From the NCBI GenBank assembly GCA_023388195.1, contig JAEWGR010000043.1:1-64000 (forward strand): a DNA stretch of 64,000 nt, written 5' to 3'. Position numbers and translations under genes: made by a program. Shown here piece by piece: positions 8,308-17,176 of this stretch; position 1 is the stretch's first letter; the number at the start of each line of letters is the position of its first letter. The notes beneath the pieces are model-generated. The model did not search any database. It had not been told where the DNA came from and worked only from the letters and a program-made list of their open reading frames with translations. This DNA is from Bacillota bacterium. Lineage in GTDB: Bacteria > Bacillota > Negativicutes > Sporomusales > Sporomusaceae.

Positions 8308-9636
8308 ATGATTGCAGAAGTTATTGATAAAGTACTGCGGCGATTTGAAGACCGCAATACCGGGCCGGCGGTGGTTAAAAGGGCCGGTGAAACTTTGCAC
8401 CGGCTGGTGGGAAGGGGTCTGAACCCGGCGGTACTTGCCGCCATTCAGGAACGGCGGCTGCGGGCCGCTGTCGCCTATGCCGCCGCCTGCTCGCCTTTTT
8501 ACCGGCGTGTTTTTAGCAAAGGCGGCCTGCAGGCAGGTGATATCCGGACTGCTGCGGACTTGCAAAAACTGCCGTTTACCACAGCGAAGGATATTCTGCA
8601 CTGGCAGGAGTTTCTGTGCGTGCCGGAAGAAAAACTGGCTGCCGTTTATACCACATCAGGTACAACCGGTGAGCCCAAACGTATATATTATACCTACCGG
8701 GAAATACAGGCCCTGTCAAACCTCTATGGCATGGCTATCCGTATTGCCCATACGGGCAGACTGGTTGCCTTGATTGCCATGCCTGTCGGTCATGGCTTGT
8801 GGATCGGCGGTGCCAGTGTCCAGCGCGCAGTGGAACGGGCCGGCGGACTGCCGCTTAATGTCGGGGCCGATAACCCGCAGGCAACCTTACAATGGATGCA
8901 GCGTTTTTCACCAAATGTAGTTTTTTCGTCACCCTCCTATATGACTGCCCTTACCCGGGAGGCGCAGCAGTCCGGGTACCATACCCGCCTTGATAAAATC
9001 ATCCTGGCTGGGGAGGTATTAACCCCGGCTCACAAAGAATTATTTGCCGGCTACTGGCAGGCTGCGGTCTTTGACAGTTATGGCTCTACCGAAATCGGCA
9101 GTGCGCAAACGATTGCCCTGCCTGGCTGCACCGCCTTTCATCTCAATGATCTGCATCTGCTTACAGAAATCATTGATCCTGCGACCGGTAAACCGGCTGA
9201 AGAAGGAGAACTGGTCTTTACCACGCTTCGCCGGGAAGGAATGCCACTAATTCGTTACCGTTCCGGCGATAAGGCCCGCTGGGCAGAATGCGGCTGCTGG
9301 CTGCCACTCAGGGCGGTCACTATCAAGGGCCGCACCGATGATATGATTGTTGCCGGTGACATGAATCTATACGGGCGGGTCATTGCCGACGCCATCAGCA
9401 CGGTTGCCGGCACCACCGGCAGAGTGGCCTTGGTGGTCGAAAAAGCAGGTTTGGCTGACAAGCTGACCGTTAAGGTTGAGGGAACCCCTCCTCAGGAACT
9501 GCTGGCAGACATGTTGCTAAAGGCCTACCCGGAACTGGCTGTCAACACAAAAAATGGGAATTTGTACCTGCTGATCGAAGTGGTTAGTGATCTTGGTCAG
9601 CAGATTAAGGATGTAAAAATAATTGATTTACGCTAA
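8308..9636 (+). CDS. Phenylacetate-CoA ligase-like acyl-adenylate synthetase
   Basis: A 442-residue adenylate-forming enzyme of the PaaK branch. The ATP-binding loop TTSGTTGEPK is at residues 115-124, the A5-type motif FDSYGSTEIGS at about 252-262, and the RYRSGD and GRTDDMIVAGDMNLY hinge motifs follow. The N-terminal YAAACSPFYRRVF is typical of PaaK-like ligases. It would activate a carboxylic (often aromatic) acid as the acyl-AMP and then the CoA thioester. No pathway partner stands beside it except the acyltransferase at 9864, beyond a terminator. The ATG at 8308 follows TTTAGGAG. Confidence 0.88.
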   Translation: MIAEVIDKVLRRFEDRNTGPAVVKRAGETLHRLVGRGLNPAVLAAIQERRLRAAVAYAAACSPFYRRVFSKGGLQAGDIRTAADLQKLPFTTAKDILHWQEFLCVPEEKLAAVYTTSGTTGEPKRIYYTYREIQALSNLYGMAIRIAHTGRLVALIAMPVGHGLWIGGASVQRAVERAGGLPLNVGADNPQATLQWMQRFSPNVVFSSPSYMTALTREAQQSGYHTRLDKIILAGEVLTPAHKELFAGYWQAAVFDSYGSTEIGSAQTIALPGCTAFHLNDLHLLTEIIDPATGKPAEEGELVFTTLRREGMPLIRYRSGDKARWAECGCWLPLRAVTIKGRTDDMIVAGDMNLYGRVIADAISTVAGTTGRVALVVEKAGLADKLTVKVEGTPPQELLADMLLKAYPELAVNTKNGNLYLLIEVVSDLGQQIKDVKIIDLR

Positions 9637-9639
9637 GCC

Positions 9640-9669
9640 AGCCGCTGCCAAAAGCGCGGCTTTTTTTTT
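9640..9669 (+). terminator. Rho-independent terminator
   Basis: AGCCGC (9640-9645) pairs with GCGGCT, followed by nine T residues. It closes the acyl-CoA ligase gene. Confidence 0.8.
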
Positions 9670-9671
9670 AG

Positions 9672-9750
9672 TCTGCCAAAATGTATAACAAATTCTGGCA
9701 GATATAAGAACGTCTATACCCCAAGGGCACAGGCGGCTGCTGCCTATGTC
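9672..9750 (+). repeat. Dispersed intergenic palindromic repeat, copy B
   Basis: It begins with a hairpin whose arms are TCTGCCA and TGGCAGA, then AAGAAC, CTATACCCC, AAGGGCACAGGCGGC, GCC and GTC, matching the reverse complement of copy C at 23056-23162 nearly base for base. The right-hand GACTTGGC palindrome of copies A and C is missing. Confidence 0.65.
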
Positions 9751-9863
9751 TTTTTATAAAACAAGTCTCTAACCCTGCAGCCGGGTTTGTGGTAAAATTA
9801 AGGAAGAAAACATACAATTGCTAACGTATTCCCATAACGTAAAAACGGATAAGGGGTAATGCA

Positions 9864-10805
9864 ATGATTAAAAAATTCGAAGAGATTATCCAGACCGCCC
9901 AGGCCAAAGGCCCAAAAACAATTGCCGTTGCCGTCGCGCAGGACCCGGAAGTGCTGCTTGCCGTACATCAGGCCAGGGAACTGGGGATTGCTGATGCCAT
10001 ACTGGTGGGTCATGAGACCCAAATCCGGCAAATTGCCCGGGAACATCAGATTGGGCTCGAACGTTTTACCATTATTCATCAGGCCGATAATACGGAGGCG
10101 TGCCGGACAGCCGTGGGGCTTGTTGCCCGGGGCGAAGCCCAGGTGGTGATGAAAGGCCTGGTAGATACGGCCGTAATCCTGAAGGCGGTTCTTGACAAGG
10201 AAGCCGGCCTGCGGACAGATAATGTACTGTCCCATGCAGCCGTAGCTGAGATCAGCGGCTATGACCGGTTGTTCTACATTACTGATGCAGCCATGAATAT
10301 TAACCCTGATGTGGTTACCAAAAAGCAAATTATTGAAAATGCGGTCCAGGTTGCCCGGGCGCTGGGTAATGACCACCCGAAAGTCGCCTGTGTTTGCGCG
10401 GTGGAAAAAACAAACACCAAGATGCAAGCCACACTGGATGCGGCTGCACTGGTAACCATGAACGAAAGCGGCGAGTTAAAAGGCTGCACGGTTGCCGGTC
10501 CTTTTGCCCTGGACAATGCAGTATCGGTGGAGGCCGCCCGGCATAAAGGGATTGTCAATCCGGTAGCCGGTCAGGCGGATATCTTGTTAATGCCTTTTAT
10601 CGAAGCAGGCAATGTATTGTATAAATCGATTGTGTTTTTTGCCAGAGGCAAAATGGCAGGCATTGTCGTTGGGGCCAAAGCCCCTGTTGTTCTTACCTCG
10701 CGGGCCGATTCGGAGATTGCCAAATTAAATTCAATTGCAATCGGCATTCTGATGGCCTGCAATGCTCCCGGTTCTGACGGACAAAACACTGTGAATGCCT
10801 GTTAA
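9864..10805 (+). CDS. ptb: Phosphate butyryltransferase/acetyltransferase family enzyme
   Basis: A 313-residue member of the phosphotransacylase family. The central KGLVDTAVILKAVLD, the FYITDAAMNINPD segment and the C-terminal VVLTSRADSEIAKLNSIAIGILMAC are the expected conserved blocks. It would exchange an acyl group between CoA and phosphate. The length and these blocks fit phosphate butyryltransferase better than Pta, but no butyrate kinase lies next to it and the acyl preference is an inference. The ATG at 9864 has AAGGGG 6-7 bases upstream. A regulator gene follows after 78 bases. Confidence 0.85.
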   Translation: MIKKFEEIIQTAQAKGPKTIAVAVAQDPEVLLAVHQARELGIADAILVGHETQIRQIAREHQIGLERFTIIHQADNTEACRTAVGLVARGEAQVVMKGLVDTAVILKAVLDKEAGLRTDNVLSHAAVAEISGYDRLFYITDAAMNINPDVVTKKQIIENAVQVARALGNDHPKVACVCAVEKTNTKMQATLDAAALVTMNESGELKGCTVAGPFALDNAVSVEAARHKGIVNPVAGQADILLMPFIEAGNVLYKSIVFFARGKMAGIVVGAKAPVVLTSRADSEIAKLNSIAIGILMACNAPGSDGQNTVNAC

Positions 10806-10883
10806 ACTTGCTTTAATGCCGCTTTTAATTGTATGATGATGAGACAAGATAGTTAGCTTGCATTATGAGGTGTTGGGATAACC

Positions 10884-11507
10884 ATGAAAAACTTTATTGA
10901 TACACCGGTTTACTCACAGATTGCCATGGATATAGCGACTCGTATCGCCAAGGGGGAACTGAAGGAAGGGACCCGGATCTCGGGGCGCTCTTTACTGGCA
11001 AGTGAATACAATGTATCGCCGGAGACGATCCGCCGTTCCTTGCGCTTATTGGAAGACATGGGGATCGTCGAGGTGCTGACAGGCAGTGGCGTAACCATTA
11101 GGTCCCGGGTAGATGCCCTGCAGTATTTGGAGAAATATAATACGGGCAAAGATTTGCGGGACCTGAAAGCCGATATCTATAAAAAGATCGACGAACGCAA
11201 TATGCTGAACCAGGAAATATTAGAAACCCTTGAGCATATGTTTGACCTGAGTGAACGGCTGCGGAATATTAATCCCATTCATATCATGGAGTTTGAGGTG
11301 CCCCTGAATTCGCCGCTGCTGGGAAAAATGATTGCCGATGTCCAGTTCTGGCAGGGGACAGGGGCCACCATTGTAGGCATCAAACGGGAAGGCAAGGTGA
11401 TTGTGTCGCCAGGCCCTTATGCCTGCTTTATGCCTACCGATATCATTTTGTTTATTGGTGATACCGGTGTCTTTAAACGGGTGGAACGAATGATGACTGA
11501 AGGCTAA
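10884..11507 (+). CDS. BusR-like GntR/RCK_C transcriptional regulator
   Basis: This 207-residue protein has a GntR-type winged helix (residues 5-75, with LASEYNVSPETIRRSLRLLEDMGI), a coiled coil (about 110-140) and a C-terminal RCK_C/TrkA-C domain (about 145-205, with FEVPLNSPLLGKMI). That order is the one in BusR, the cyclic-di-AMP-binding repressor of betaine uptake in lactic acid bacteria. The gene stands directly before a betaine ABC importer, which supports the same role here: sensing c-di-AMP and turning off osmolyte uptake. c-di-AMP binding is an inference from the family. Its own terminator (11529-11594) separates it from the importer. Confidence 0.82.
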   Translation: MKNFIDTPVYSQIAMDIATRIAKGELKEGTRISGRSLLASEYNVSPETIRRSLRLLEDMGIVEVLTGSGVTIRSRVDALQYLEKYNTGKDLRDLKADIYKKIDERNMLNQEILETLEHMFDLSERLRNINPIHIMEFEVPLNSPLLGKMIADVQFWQGTGATIVGIKREGKVIVSPGPYACFMPTDIILFIGDTGVFKRVERMMTEG

Positions 11508-11528
11508 GGCAGACAATAATATCCATAT

Positions 11529-11594
11529 CAGGCACGGCCATTTCTGTGACACTGCGCAGCAGGTACGGAAGGCCGTGCCTGTTTCCTATTTTTG
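11529..11594 (+). terminator. Rho-independent terminator
   Basis: CAGGCACGGCC pairs with GGCCGTGCCTG over 11 bases with a 31-base loop, followed by a T-rich run. It ends the BusR-like gene. Confidence 0.75.
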
Positions 11595-11603
11595 GTTTTC
11601 GTC

Positions 11604-11652
11604 TTGACAAACCAACAACCTACATACTAAAATAAAGTTGTGGGTTGTGAAT
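11604..11652 (+). promoter_or_regulatory. Sigma-A-type promoter with inverted repeat before the betaine importer
   Basis: TTGACA (11604-11609) is followed after 18 bases by TAAAAT (11628-11633). Inside and after the promoter lie CAACAACC and GGGTTGTG, an inverted pair that would cover the -10 region. It is a candidate operator for the adjacent BusR-like repressor, though it does not match the published BusR box that I know. Confidence 0.6.
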
Positions 11653-11670
11653 AGTAAGGGGAGTGAGGAT

Positions 11671-12675
11671 ATGTTTAAAAGAAAAGTGGTACTCTGGTTG
11701 ATGCTCTTTGGGATCCTGGGGGTACTTATTGCCGGCTGCGGCAGCAGCCAGCCGCCGTCTGCCAAACAGGTCACACTTAGGTTTGCCGATGCCGGCTGGG
11801 ACAGCATTAAGTTTCATAATGCCGTGGCTATGTTTATGATCCAGTATGGCATGGGGTATAAAGTGGAAGAGACCAGCGGCACTTCCACGCTTACTTATCA
11901 GGCTATGAAAAATGGTGATGTCGACATCTATATGGAAGCCTGGACAGATAATCTGTCTGACTATAACGCCGATGTGGCCCAAGGTAATATTGTTGAACTG
12001 GGTATAAATTTTGCTGACAATGCCCAAGGCCTGTATGTCCCCCGCTATGTGATTGAAGGGGATGAAAAACGCAATATCCGGCCATTGGCGCCAGGTTTAA
12101 AAACAGTACAGGATTTAAAAAAATACAAAGAGGTCTTTGCTGACCCCGAAGCCAGCGGCAAGGGGCGCATTTACGGCGCAATCCCCGGCTGGGAAGTCGA
12201 TAAAATCCTGTATAAAAAATATATGAATTATGGTCTTAATAAAGACTTTACCTATTTCCGTCCCGGCTCTGATGCCGCCCTGGCGGCGGCGTTTACCAGC
12301 GCCTATGAACAAGGGCTGCCCATTGTGGGTTATTACTGGGAACCGACCTGGCTGACAGGCAAATACGACCTGGTTAAACTGCAGGATACGCCTTATGACC
12401 AGAATACCTTTACCGAGGGCCGAGGCGACTTTGCGGCTGTCAAGGTTACGATCAGCGCCAATAAAAACCTGCCGGCGAAAGCACCGGAGGTTGTTGAGTT
12501 CCTGAAAAGATATAAAACATCAAGTGATATTACCGCTAAAGCGCTGGCCCATATGAACGAAACCAAGGCCGGTTATCCGGAGACAGCCAGATGGTTTTTG
12601 GCTAATAATGAGCCTTTGTGGCAGCAATGGGTGACACCGGAGCAGGCTGACAAAATAAAAAATGCCCTGAAATAA
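11671..12675 (+). CDS. Glycine betaine/proline ABC transporter, substrate-binding lipoprotein
   Basis: A protein of about 334 residues of the OpuAC/ProX family. The N-terminus is a lipoprotein signal (charged MFKRK, hydrophobic stretch, lipobox LIAGC with Cys23). The mature part opens with VTLRFADAGWDSIKFHN and contains aromatic residues (YMEAWTDN, VGYYWEPTWL) typical of the quaternary-amine cage. The ATG at 11671 follows GTGAGGAT. It is the first gene of a three-gene importer with the permease and ATPase; compatible-solute uptake under osmotic stress is the likely role. Confidence 0.92.
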   Translation: MFKRKVVLWLMLFGILGVLIAGCGSSQPPSAKQVTLRFADAGWDSIKFHNAVAMFMIQYGMGYKVEETSGTSTLTYQAMKNGDVDIYMEAWTDNLSDYNADVAQGNIVELGINFADNAQGLYVPRYVIEGDEKRNIRPLAPGLKTVQDLKKYKEVFADPEASGKGRIYGAIPGWEVDKILYKKYMNYGLNKDFTYFRPGSDAALAAAFTSAYEQGLPIVGYYWEPTWLTGKYDLVKLQDTPYDQNTFTEGRGDFAAVKVTISANKNLPAKAPEVVEFLKRYKTSSDITAKALAHMNETKAGYPETARWFLANNEPLWQQWVTPEQADKIKNALK

Positions 12676-12695
12676 TTAAGCAGGTGGGAGAGACT

Positions 12696-13556
12696 ATGGA
12701 AAACTTGTTTACGACATTCCCGGCAGTATTGCAATTGGACATCGGCACTCCCATTAATCAGGCCATTCTGTATGTAAGCAAAAATTATGGTGGTGTCTTT
12801 GCGTTTATCAAAGCCCTGCTATCCGGGTTCACCCTTGGTATTCAATATATCGTGGAAATGATCCCCTGGTGGTTGACCGTCATTGGGGTTGGGGTGTGGG
12901 GCTGGCGGACGAATGGCCGGCCAGCCCGGGGCCTGTTGTTCAGCTGTCTGCTGCTGAGTATTGGTTTTCTGGGGTTATGGCAGCTGATGCTGGAAACGAT
13001 TTCGTTGGTGATCGCCTCGGTGCTTATATCCTTATGCATTGGCTTCCCCATCGGTATCCTGGTGTCAGGCAGTGACAAAGCCAATCAGTTTGCCAGACCG
13101 GTCCTTGATGCTATGCAGACTATGCCAACCTTTGTCTATTTGATACCGGCAGTCATGTTTTTTGGTCTGGGACAGGTACCGGCGGTAATTGCCACCACAA
13201 TCTATGCCGTGCCCCCGGTAATCCGCCTTACCAGCCATGCGATCAGGCAGGTAGACGCCGAGGTGGTGGAAGCGGCCCGGTCATTTGGCTCTACCTGGAG
13301 CCAGACTTTGGTTAAGGTGCAGATTCCCCAGGCCCTGCCAACTATCATGGCCGGCGTAAACCAGACAATTATGATGGCTGTCGCCATGGTGGTTACTTGT
13401 GCCATGATTGGGGCCAAGGGTTTGGGTATGGAGGTGCTGATCGGGATCAATCGCCTGGAAATCGGGCGCGGGTTTACAGCCGGGGTGGCGATAGTTATTG
13501 TGGCGATCATTATTGACCGCCTGACCCAGGGGGTTTCAGCGACTCAGAAGCAATAA
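12696..13556 (+). CDS. Glycine betaine/proline ABC transporter permease
   Basis: A 286-residue integral membrane protein of the OpuAB/ProW type. It contains about seven hydrophobic segments and the inner-membrane ATPase-coupling loop EAARSFGSTWSQTLVKVQIPQALP (EAA motif) near residue 195. The ATG at 12696 is preferred over an in-frame GTG at 12684, which lies inside the GGTGGGAG ribosome site. It sits 20 bases after the binding-protein gene and 17 before the ATPase gene. Confidence 0.92.
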   Translation: MENLFTTFPAVLQLDIGTPINQAILYVSKNYGGVFAFIKALLSGFTLGIQYIVEMIPWWLTVIGVGVWGWRTNGRPARGLLFSCLLLSIGFLGLWQLMLETISLVIASVLISLCIGFPIGILVSGSDKANQFARPVLDAMQTMPTFVYLIPAVMFFGLGQVPAVIATTIYAVPPVIRLTSHAIRQVDAEVVEAARSFGSTWSQTLVKVQIPQALPTIMAGVNQTIMMAVAMVVTCAMIGAKGLGMEVLIGINRLEIGRGFTAGVAIVIVAIIIDRLTQGVSATQKQ

Positions 13557-13573
13557 GGAAGGAGGCCGCCTGC

Positions 13574-14749
13574 GTGGAGGAAATTTTACGGGTACACCAG
13601 TTAAGCATGCTGTTTGGCACCAACACGGCGGCAGCGCTCAAAAAACTGCAGGCCGGTGCCGGAAAAAATGATATCCAAAAGACCACAGGGGTAACTGTGG
13701 GCCTGTTTGATGTCAATTTGTCGGTTGGGGATGGCGAGATTTTTGTTATCATTGGTTTATCCGGCAGTGGCAAGTCCACTCTTATCCGGTGCCTGAACCT
13801 GCTGCACCAGCCTACGGCCGGCGATATATTTTTTAAAGGCGCCAATGTGACCCGGTTTTCCCAACGGCAGCTTATGGAATACCGGCGCAATCATATTGCC
13901 ATGGTCTTTCAGAATTTTGGCCTTATGAGCCACCGCAATGTATTGCGGAATGTGACTTATGGCCTGGAAGTGAAACATATGCCGGTGCCGGAGCGCGAGC
14001 AAAAAGCCCTGGCCATGCTGGAATTGGTCGGCCTGTCAGGCTGGGAGCAGCATCCGGTAACAGCCCTGAGCGGGGGGATGCGGCAGCGGGTGGGACTGGC
14101 GCGGGCCCTGGCTAATGATCCGGATATACTATTAATGGATGAGCCATTTTCGGCACTTGATCCGATTATTCGCCGGGATATGCAGTTTGAGCTGTTAAGC
14201 ATTCAGAAAAAAGTGCACAAGACAATCATCTTTATCACCCATGACATTAATGAAGCCTTTAAAATCGGCAATCGTGTAGCTATCATGAAGGACGGACGCC
14301 TGGTTCAGACCGGCACCCCGGAGGAATTACTGGAAAAACCGGCCGATGAATATGTTGAAAACCTAATCAAGGATATTGACAGGACCAGGATTTTATCGGT
14401 CAGGCAGGTTATGACAGCCCCGTCGGCCATCATCAAGGCCGGGGCCGGCTGGCATGTGGCCATGCAGCAGATGCGTTCCAGCGGTGTTTCCAGTGTCTAT
14501 GTGGTGGATGAAAACATGCGTCTGGCCGGATTACTGACGCTTGACCAGGCCCTGCGGGTCCGCAGCGGCGAGCTTGCCCTGGAAGAGGCTGTTATCCGGG
14601 ATATCCCCCTGACAACGCCTGAGGTATCTTTGCAGGAACTGATGCCTGTTGCTGCCGAGGCCAAATACCCTATTGCCGTTACCAACGGCAATGGCCAGCT
14701 TGTGGGGATTGTAACCAAAGCGGCGGTGCTTTCTTCGCTGGTTGTATAA
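13574..14749 (+). CDS. Glycine betaine/proline ABC transporter ATPase with CBS domains
   Basis: A 391-residue ATPase of the OpuAA/ProV type. Walker A is GLSGSGKST (residues 61-69), the signature is LSGGMRQR, Walker B is ILLMDEPFSALDP, and the H-loop is FITHD. The C-terminal third (about 270-388) holds two CBS domains, which in OpuA act in ionic-strength or nucleotide gating. It starts with GTG at 13574 after AAGGAGG. It is the last gene of the importer operon and is followed by a strong bidirectional terminator. Confidence 0.93.
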   Translation: MEEILRVHQLSMLFGTNTAAALKKLQAGAGKNDIQKTTGVTVGLFDVNLSVGDGEIFVIIGLSGSGKSTLIRCLNLLHQPTAGDIFFKGANVTRFSQRQLMEYRRNHIAMVFQNFGLMSHRNVLRNVTYGLEVKHMPVPEREQKALAMLELVGLSGWEQHPVTALSGGMRQRVGLARALANDPDILLMDEPFSALDPIIRRDMQFELLSIQKKVHKTIIFITHDINEAFKIGNRVAIMKDGRLVQTGTPEELLEKPADEYVENLIKDIDRTRILSVRQVMTAPSAIIKAGAGWHVAMQQMRSSGVSSVYVVDENMRLAGLLTLDQALRVRSGELALEEAVIRDIPLTTPEVSLQELMPVAAEAKYPIAVTNGNGQLVGIVTKAAVLSSLVV

Positions 14750-14789
14750 GACTGACATTACCAGGCGCTTCCAGACTGCAATATAGTCA

Positions 14790-14845
14790 AAAAAACGGGT
14801 CGCGGCTAGACTTATATATAAGTCATAGCCGCGGCCCGTTTTTTA
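14790..14845. terminator. Bidirectional terminator
   Basis: A long hairpin: ACGGGTCGCGGCTA and GACTTATA pair with TATAAGTC and TAGCCGCGGCCCGT, with AAAAAAA before and TTTTTT after. It serves both the betaine importer and the convergent thioesterase gene. Confidence 0.9.
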
Positions 14846-14849
14846 CGTA

Positions 14850-15248
14850 TTACAGATCCTTTTTACTTTCCGTTTTTTTCAGGAATTTCGCAAGGTCAAT
14901 GATATAGCGTTCGTGCGTGCCTTCCCCTATTTTTTCTTTGTCGTCATAGGCTTCCACCCGGAATACCAGCTTTTTGCCGGCAATTTCCGTCAGTTCGGCT
15001 GTGGCCCGGACCGTCATACCGACAGGCGTAGCCGCCAGATGTTTGATGGCAAGAGCAATTCCCACTGTAGCCATACCTGATGGCAGGTGCGGATCGACTG
15101 CCGCCAGGCAGGTCCCTTCCATAAGCCCCACCATGGCCGGTGTGGCATATACGGCGACCCCGCCGCTGCCATATTTAATGGCGGTGTTTTCGCTGGTTAC
15201 CTGTTCTGACCGTTCTGCTTTCATGCCTGTCTGTAAATTAAATTCCAT
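14850..15248 (-). CDS. FlK-like hotdog-fold thioesterase
   Basis: A 132-residue single hotdog-fold thioesterase. The segments YATPAMVGLMEGTC and IKHLAATPVG match the FlK fluoroacetyl-CoA thioesterase family, whose catalytic Thr, Glu and His correspond here to Thr36, Glu44 and His70. The natural acyl-CoA substrate of most family members is unknown; fluoroacetate is not implied. The ATG at 15248 follows GGAAGGGG. It is a single gene, convergent with the betaine importer. Confidence 0.85.
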   Translation of the reverse strand: MEFNLQTGMKAERSEQVTSENTAIKYGSGGVAVYATPAMVGLMEGTCLAAVDPHLPSGMATVGIALAIKHLAATPVGMTVRATAELTEIAGKKLVFRVEAYDDKEKIGEGTHERYIIDLAKFLKKTESKKDL

Positions 15249-15640
15249 TTTGAATCCCCTTCCTTGTGTCGTATCCGCGGCCGGCGAGCTGTGTTAACAT
15301 AACGGCTTTTGGTAGCGTAGTTGCCGCTTATTTCTCATCAGTGAGTGACCTGGCACTGAAAAGTTAGCAGGCTGCAAAACTGCAGCTATACTAGGTTTTG
15401 TCAATTCATTAAATAATATATACCTTCAGATTACATTGTTGTTTGCTTCGATAATTCTTCTGCAAATTCCTGCCGTTAGAGTATGGCAGGCGGCATCTGG
15501 CACCTGTACAGCAATTTTGCTCCCTATCAGCTTTACGGAAAAGGGAGGCAGAGGCTTAGCCCCACTCCTTACCACCGACACCGGTATTTATTGGCTTAGG
15601 GCTGATAAGCGACTAGGGTTATGGCGGCCAGAACTATGTA

Positions 15641-15682
15641 TTGACCTGGTAAAAAAAACTTGATATTATTAATAATAATATC
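15641..15682 (+). promoter_or_regulatory. Promoter and AT palindrome before padR
   Basis: TTGACC (15641-15646), a 17-base spacer and TATTAT (15664-15669) form a good promoter. The -10 lies inside a 21-base near-palindrome of GATATTATT and AATAATATC arms (15662-15682), which fits autorepression by the PadR protein. The remaining bases from 15249 to 15640 hold no gene I can support. Confidence 0.65.
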
Positions 15683-15706
15683 GATAATAGAGGAGGCTTT
15701 ATTAAC

Positions 15707-16066
15707 TTGACGACCAAAAAGAATGATTACTTAAGTTACATGCGCTTGGTTTTGGGATTATACATATTGAAAATATTACAGCAGGGCCCTGCCCATGGCA
15801 ATAAACTGGCAGATGAAATCAAGCAGCGCACGCAGAATGCGTATACACCTAATACCAATGCCCTGTATCCCTTATTGCGGATTATGGAGGAAAAAGGGTA
15901 TATTACCGGCGAATGGAATAGCCCGGTTACGCGGGGGAAGCGTATTTATACCATAACGGAAGCCGGCGTTGCCCGCATACCGGCGCTGGTGGTCATGCTT
16001 GAAGACCGGTTAAAGGAACTGGAACGGAAGGTCGCTATCTTACGGGCAGATTTACTGGCACAGTAG
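15707..16066 (+). CDS. PadR-family transcriptional regulator
   Basis: A 119-residue PadR-type winged-helix regulator. The N-terminal helix (YMRLVLGLYILKILQQGPAHGNKLADEI) leads to the recognition region (NTNALYPLLRIMEEKGYI) and wing (GKRIYTITEAG). A short C-terminal helix would form the dimer. It starts with TTG at 15707, 9 bases after AGAGGAGG. The drug-efflux pair downstream (16136 and 17177) is the probable target, as is its own promoter, which holds an AT palindrome. The inducer is unknown. Confidence 0.9.
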   Translation: MTTKKNDYLSYMRLVLGLYILKILQQGPAHGNKLADEIKQRTQNAYTPNTNALYPLLRIMEEKGYITGEWNSPVTRGKRIYTITEAGVARIPALVVMLEDRLKELERKVAILRADLLAQ

Positions 16067-16135
16067 CCGGGCAGGCAGCCGCTGTATTTGATACCGGCAA
16101 GAAGTAATTGAATCAGAAAAGGTGAGGGGAAATCT

Positions 16136-17155
16136 GTGAGTACAGGGACTGCAAAACTTACTAACCGGCACATGCTGATCATCAGCGGTCTGCTGGCAGC
16201 GCTCCTGCTGGCCGGCGGTCTGTGGTGGTGGCTTTACAGCAGCCGGGTTGTGGCTACTGACGATGCCCGGGTAAAAGGTACAATTGTTGCCGTTAGTGGC
16301 AAAATCAGCGGCAGAATCGAAAAAGTAGTAGTTAAAGAAGGCGATAATGTCCAGGCCGGCCAGATCCTGGCTGTACTGGAACAGCAGGAATTTGCCGTGC
16401 AGGTGGAGCAGGCGCAGGCCAACCTGGCCATGGCGCAGGCTAAGCTGGCAGCAACGCTGGCCGGCAACAGACCGCAGGAAATCGCCCAGGCCAATGCCGT
16501 CGCCCTGCAGGCCAAATCCAATCTGGAAAATGCCCGGAAAAACAGCGAACGCGACCAGACCCTGTATCTGCAGGGGGCCATTGCTGTGCAGCAGCGGGAT
16601 GCGAGCAGGACCGCTTTTGAGATCGCCCAGGCTCAGTATAGTGCAGCGACCGAGCAATATAGCCTGAGTGTTGAAGGCTCCCGGCAGGAAGATATCATGA
16701 TTGCCCAGGCCCAGGTGCAGCAGGCCCGGGCCGTATTGAAAAATGCCCAAATTCAATTGGCTGATACAACAATAAAAGCACCTGTCGCCGGTGTCGTTGC
16801 CCTGAAGTCAACCGAAGACGGGGAAATCATTTCTTTCGGCCAGCAGCTATTTAGCATCAGTAATCTCGCCGATGTCTGGATTGGCGCCAATATTGAGGAA
16901 ACCTATATTGGGCGGGTAAAAGTGGGCCAGCAGGTGGAGTTTACGATTGACGCCTATCCGCATAAAAGATTTACCGGCAAGGTTATTGAAGTGGGACCGG
17001 CATCAGGATCGCAGTTTGCCCTGCTGCCAACAGAGAATACAGCGGCCAATTTTACTAAGGTTACCCAGCGGCTGCCGGTCAAAATCCAGGCGGAAGAGTC
17101 TGAATATGTACTTAAGCCAGGCATGTCGGCTGTGATAAAAATTATCACCGGCTGA
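16136..17155 (+). CDS. HlyD/EmrA-type membrane fusion protein
   Basis: A 339-residue periplasmic adaptor. It has one N-terminal transmembrane helix (about 12-35) and the split biotinyl-lipoyl domain (AVSGKISGRIEKVVVKEGDNV and, after the hairpin, IKAPVAGVVALKSTEDGEII). Between them lies a long Ala/Gln-rich coiled-coil hairpin (about 85-195), followed by a beta-barrel domain. Such a hairpin would dock on an outer-membrane channel, which agrees with a diderm cell. The start is GTG at 16136 after AAAGGTGAGGGG. It pairs with the DHA2 transporter 21 bases downstream. Confidence 0.92.
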   Translation: MSTGTAKLTNRHMLIISGLLAALLLAGGLWWWLYSSRVVATDDARVKGTIVAVSGKISGRIEKVVVKEGDNVQAGQILAVLEQQEFAVQVEQAQANLAMAQAKLAATLAGNRPQEIAQANAVALQAKSNLENARKNSERDQTLYLQGAIAVQQRDASRTAFEIAQAQYSAATEQYSLSVEGSRQEDIMIAQAQVQQARAVLKNAQIQLADTTIKAPVAGVVALKSTEDGEIISFGQQLFSISNLADVWIGANIEETYIGRVKVGQQVEFTIDAYPHKRFTGKVIEVGPASGSQFALLPTENTAANFTKVTQRLPVKIQAEESEYVLKPGMSAVIKIITG

Positions 17156-17176
17156 CGGCGGGAATGAAGGTTTGCG

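Noticed and set aside
15436..15663. 75-codon frame upstream of padR
   Set aside because: No ribosome site, no family look, and it overlaps the padR promoter.
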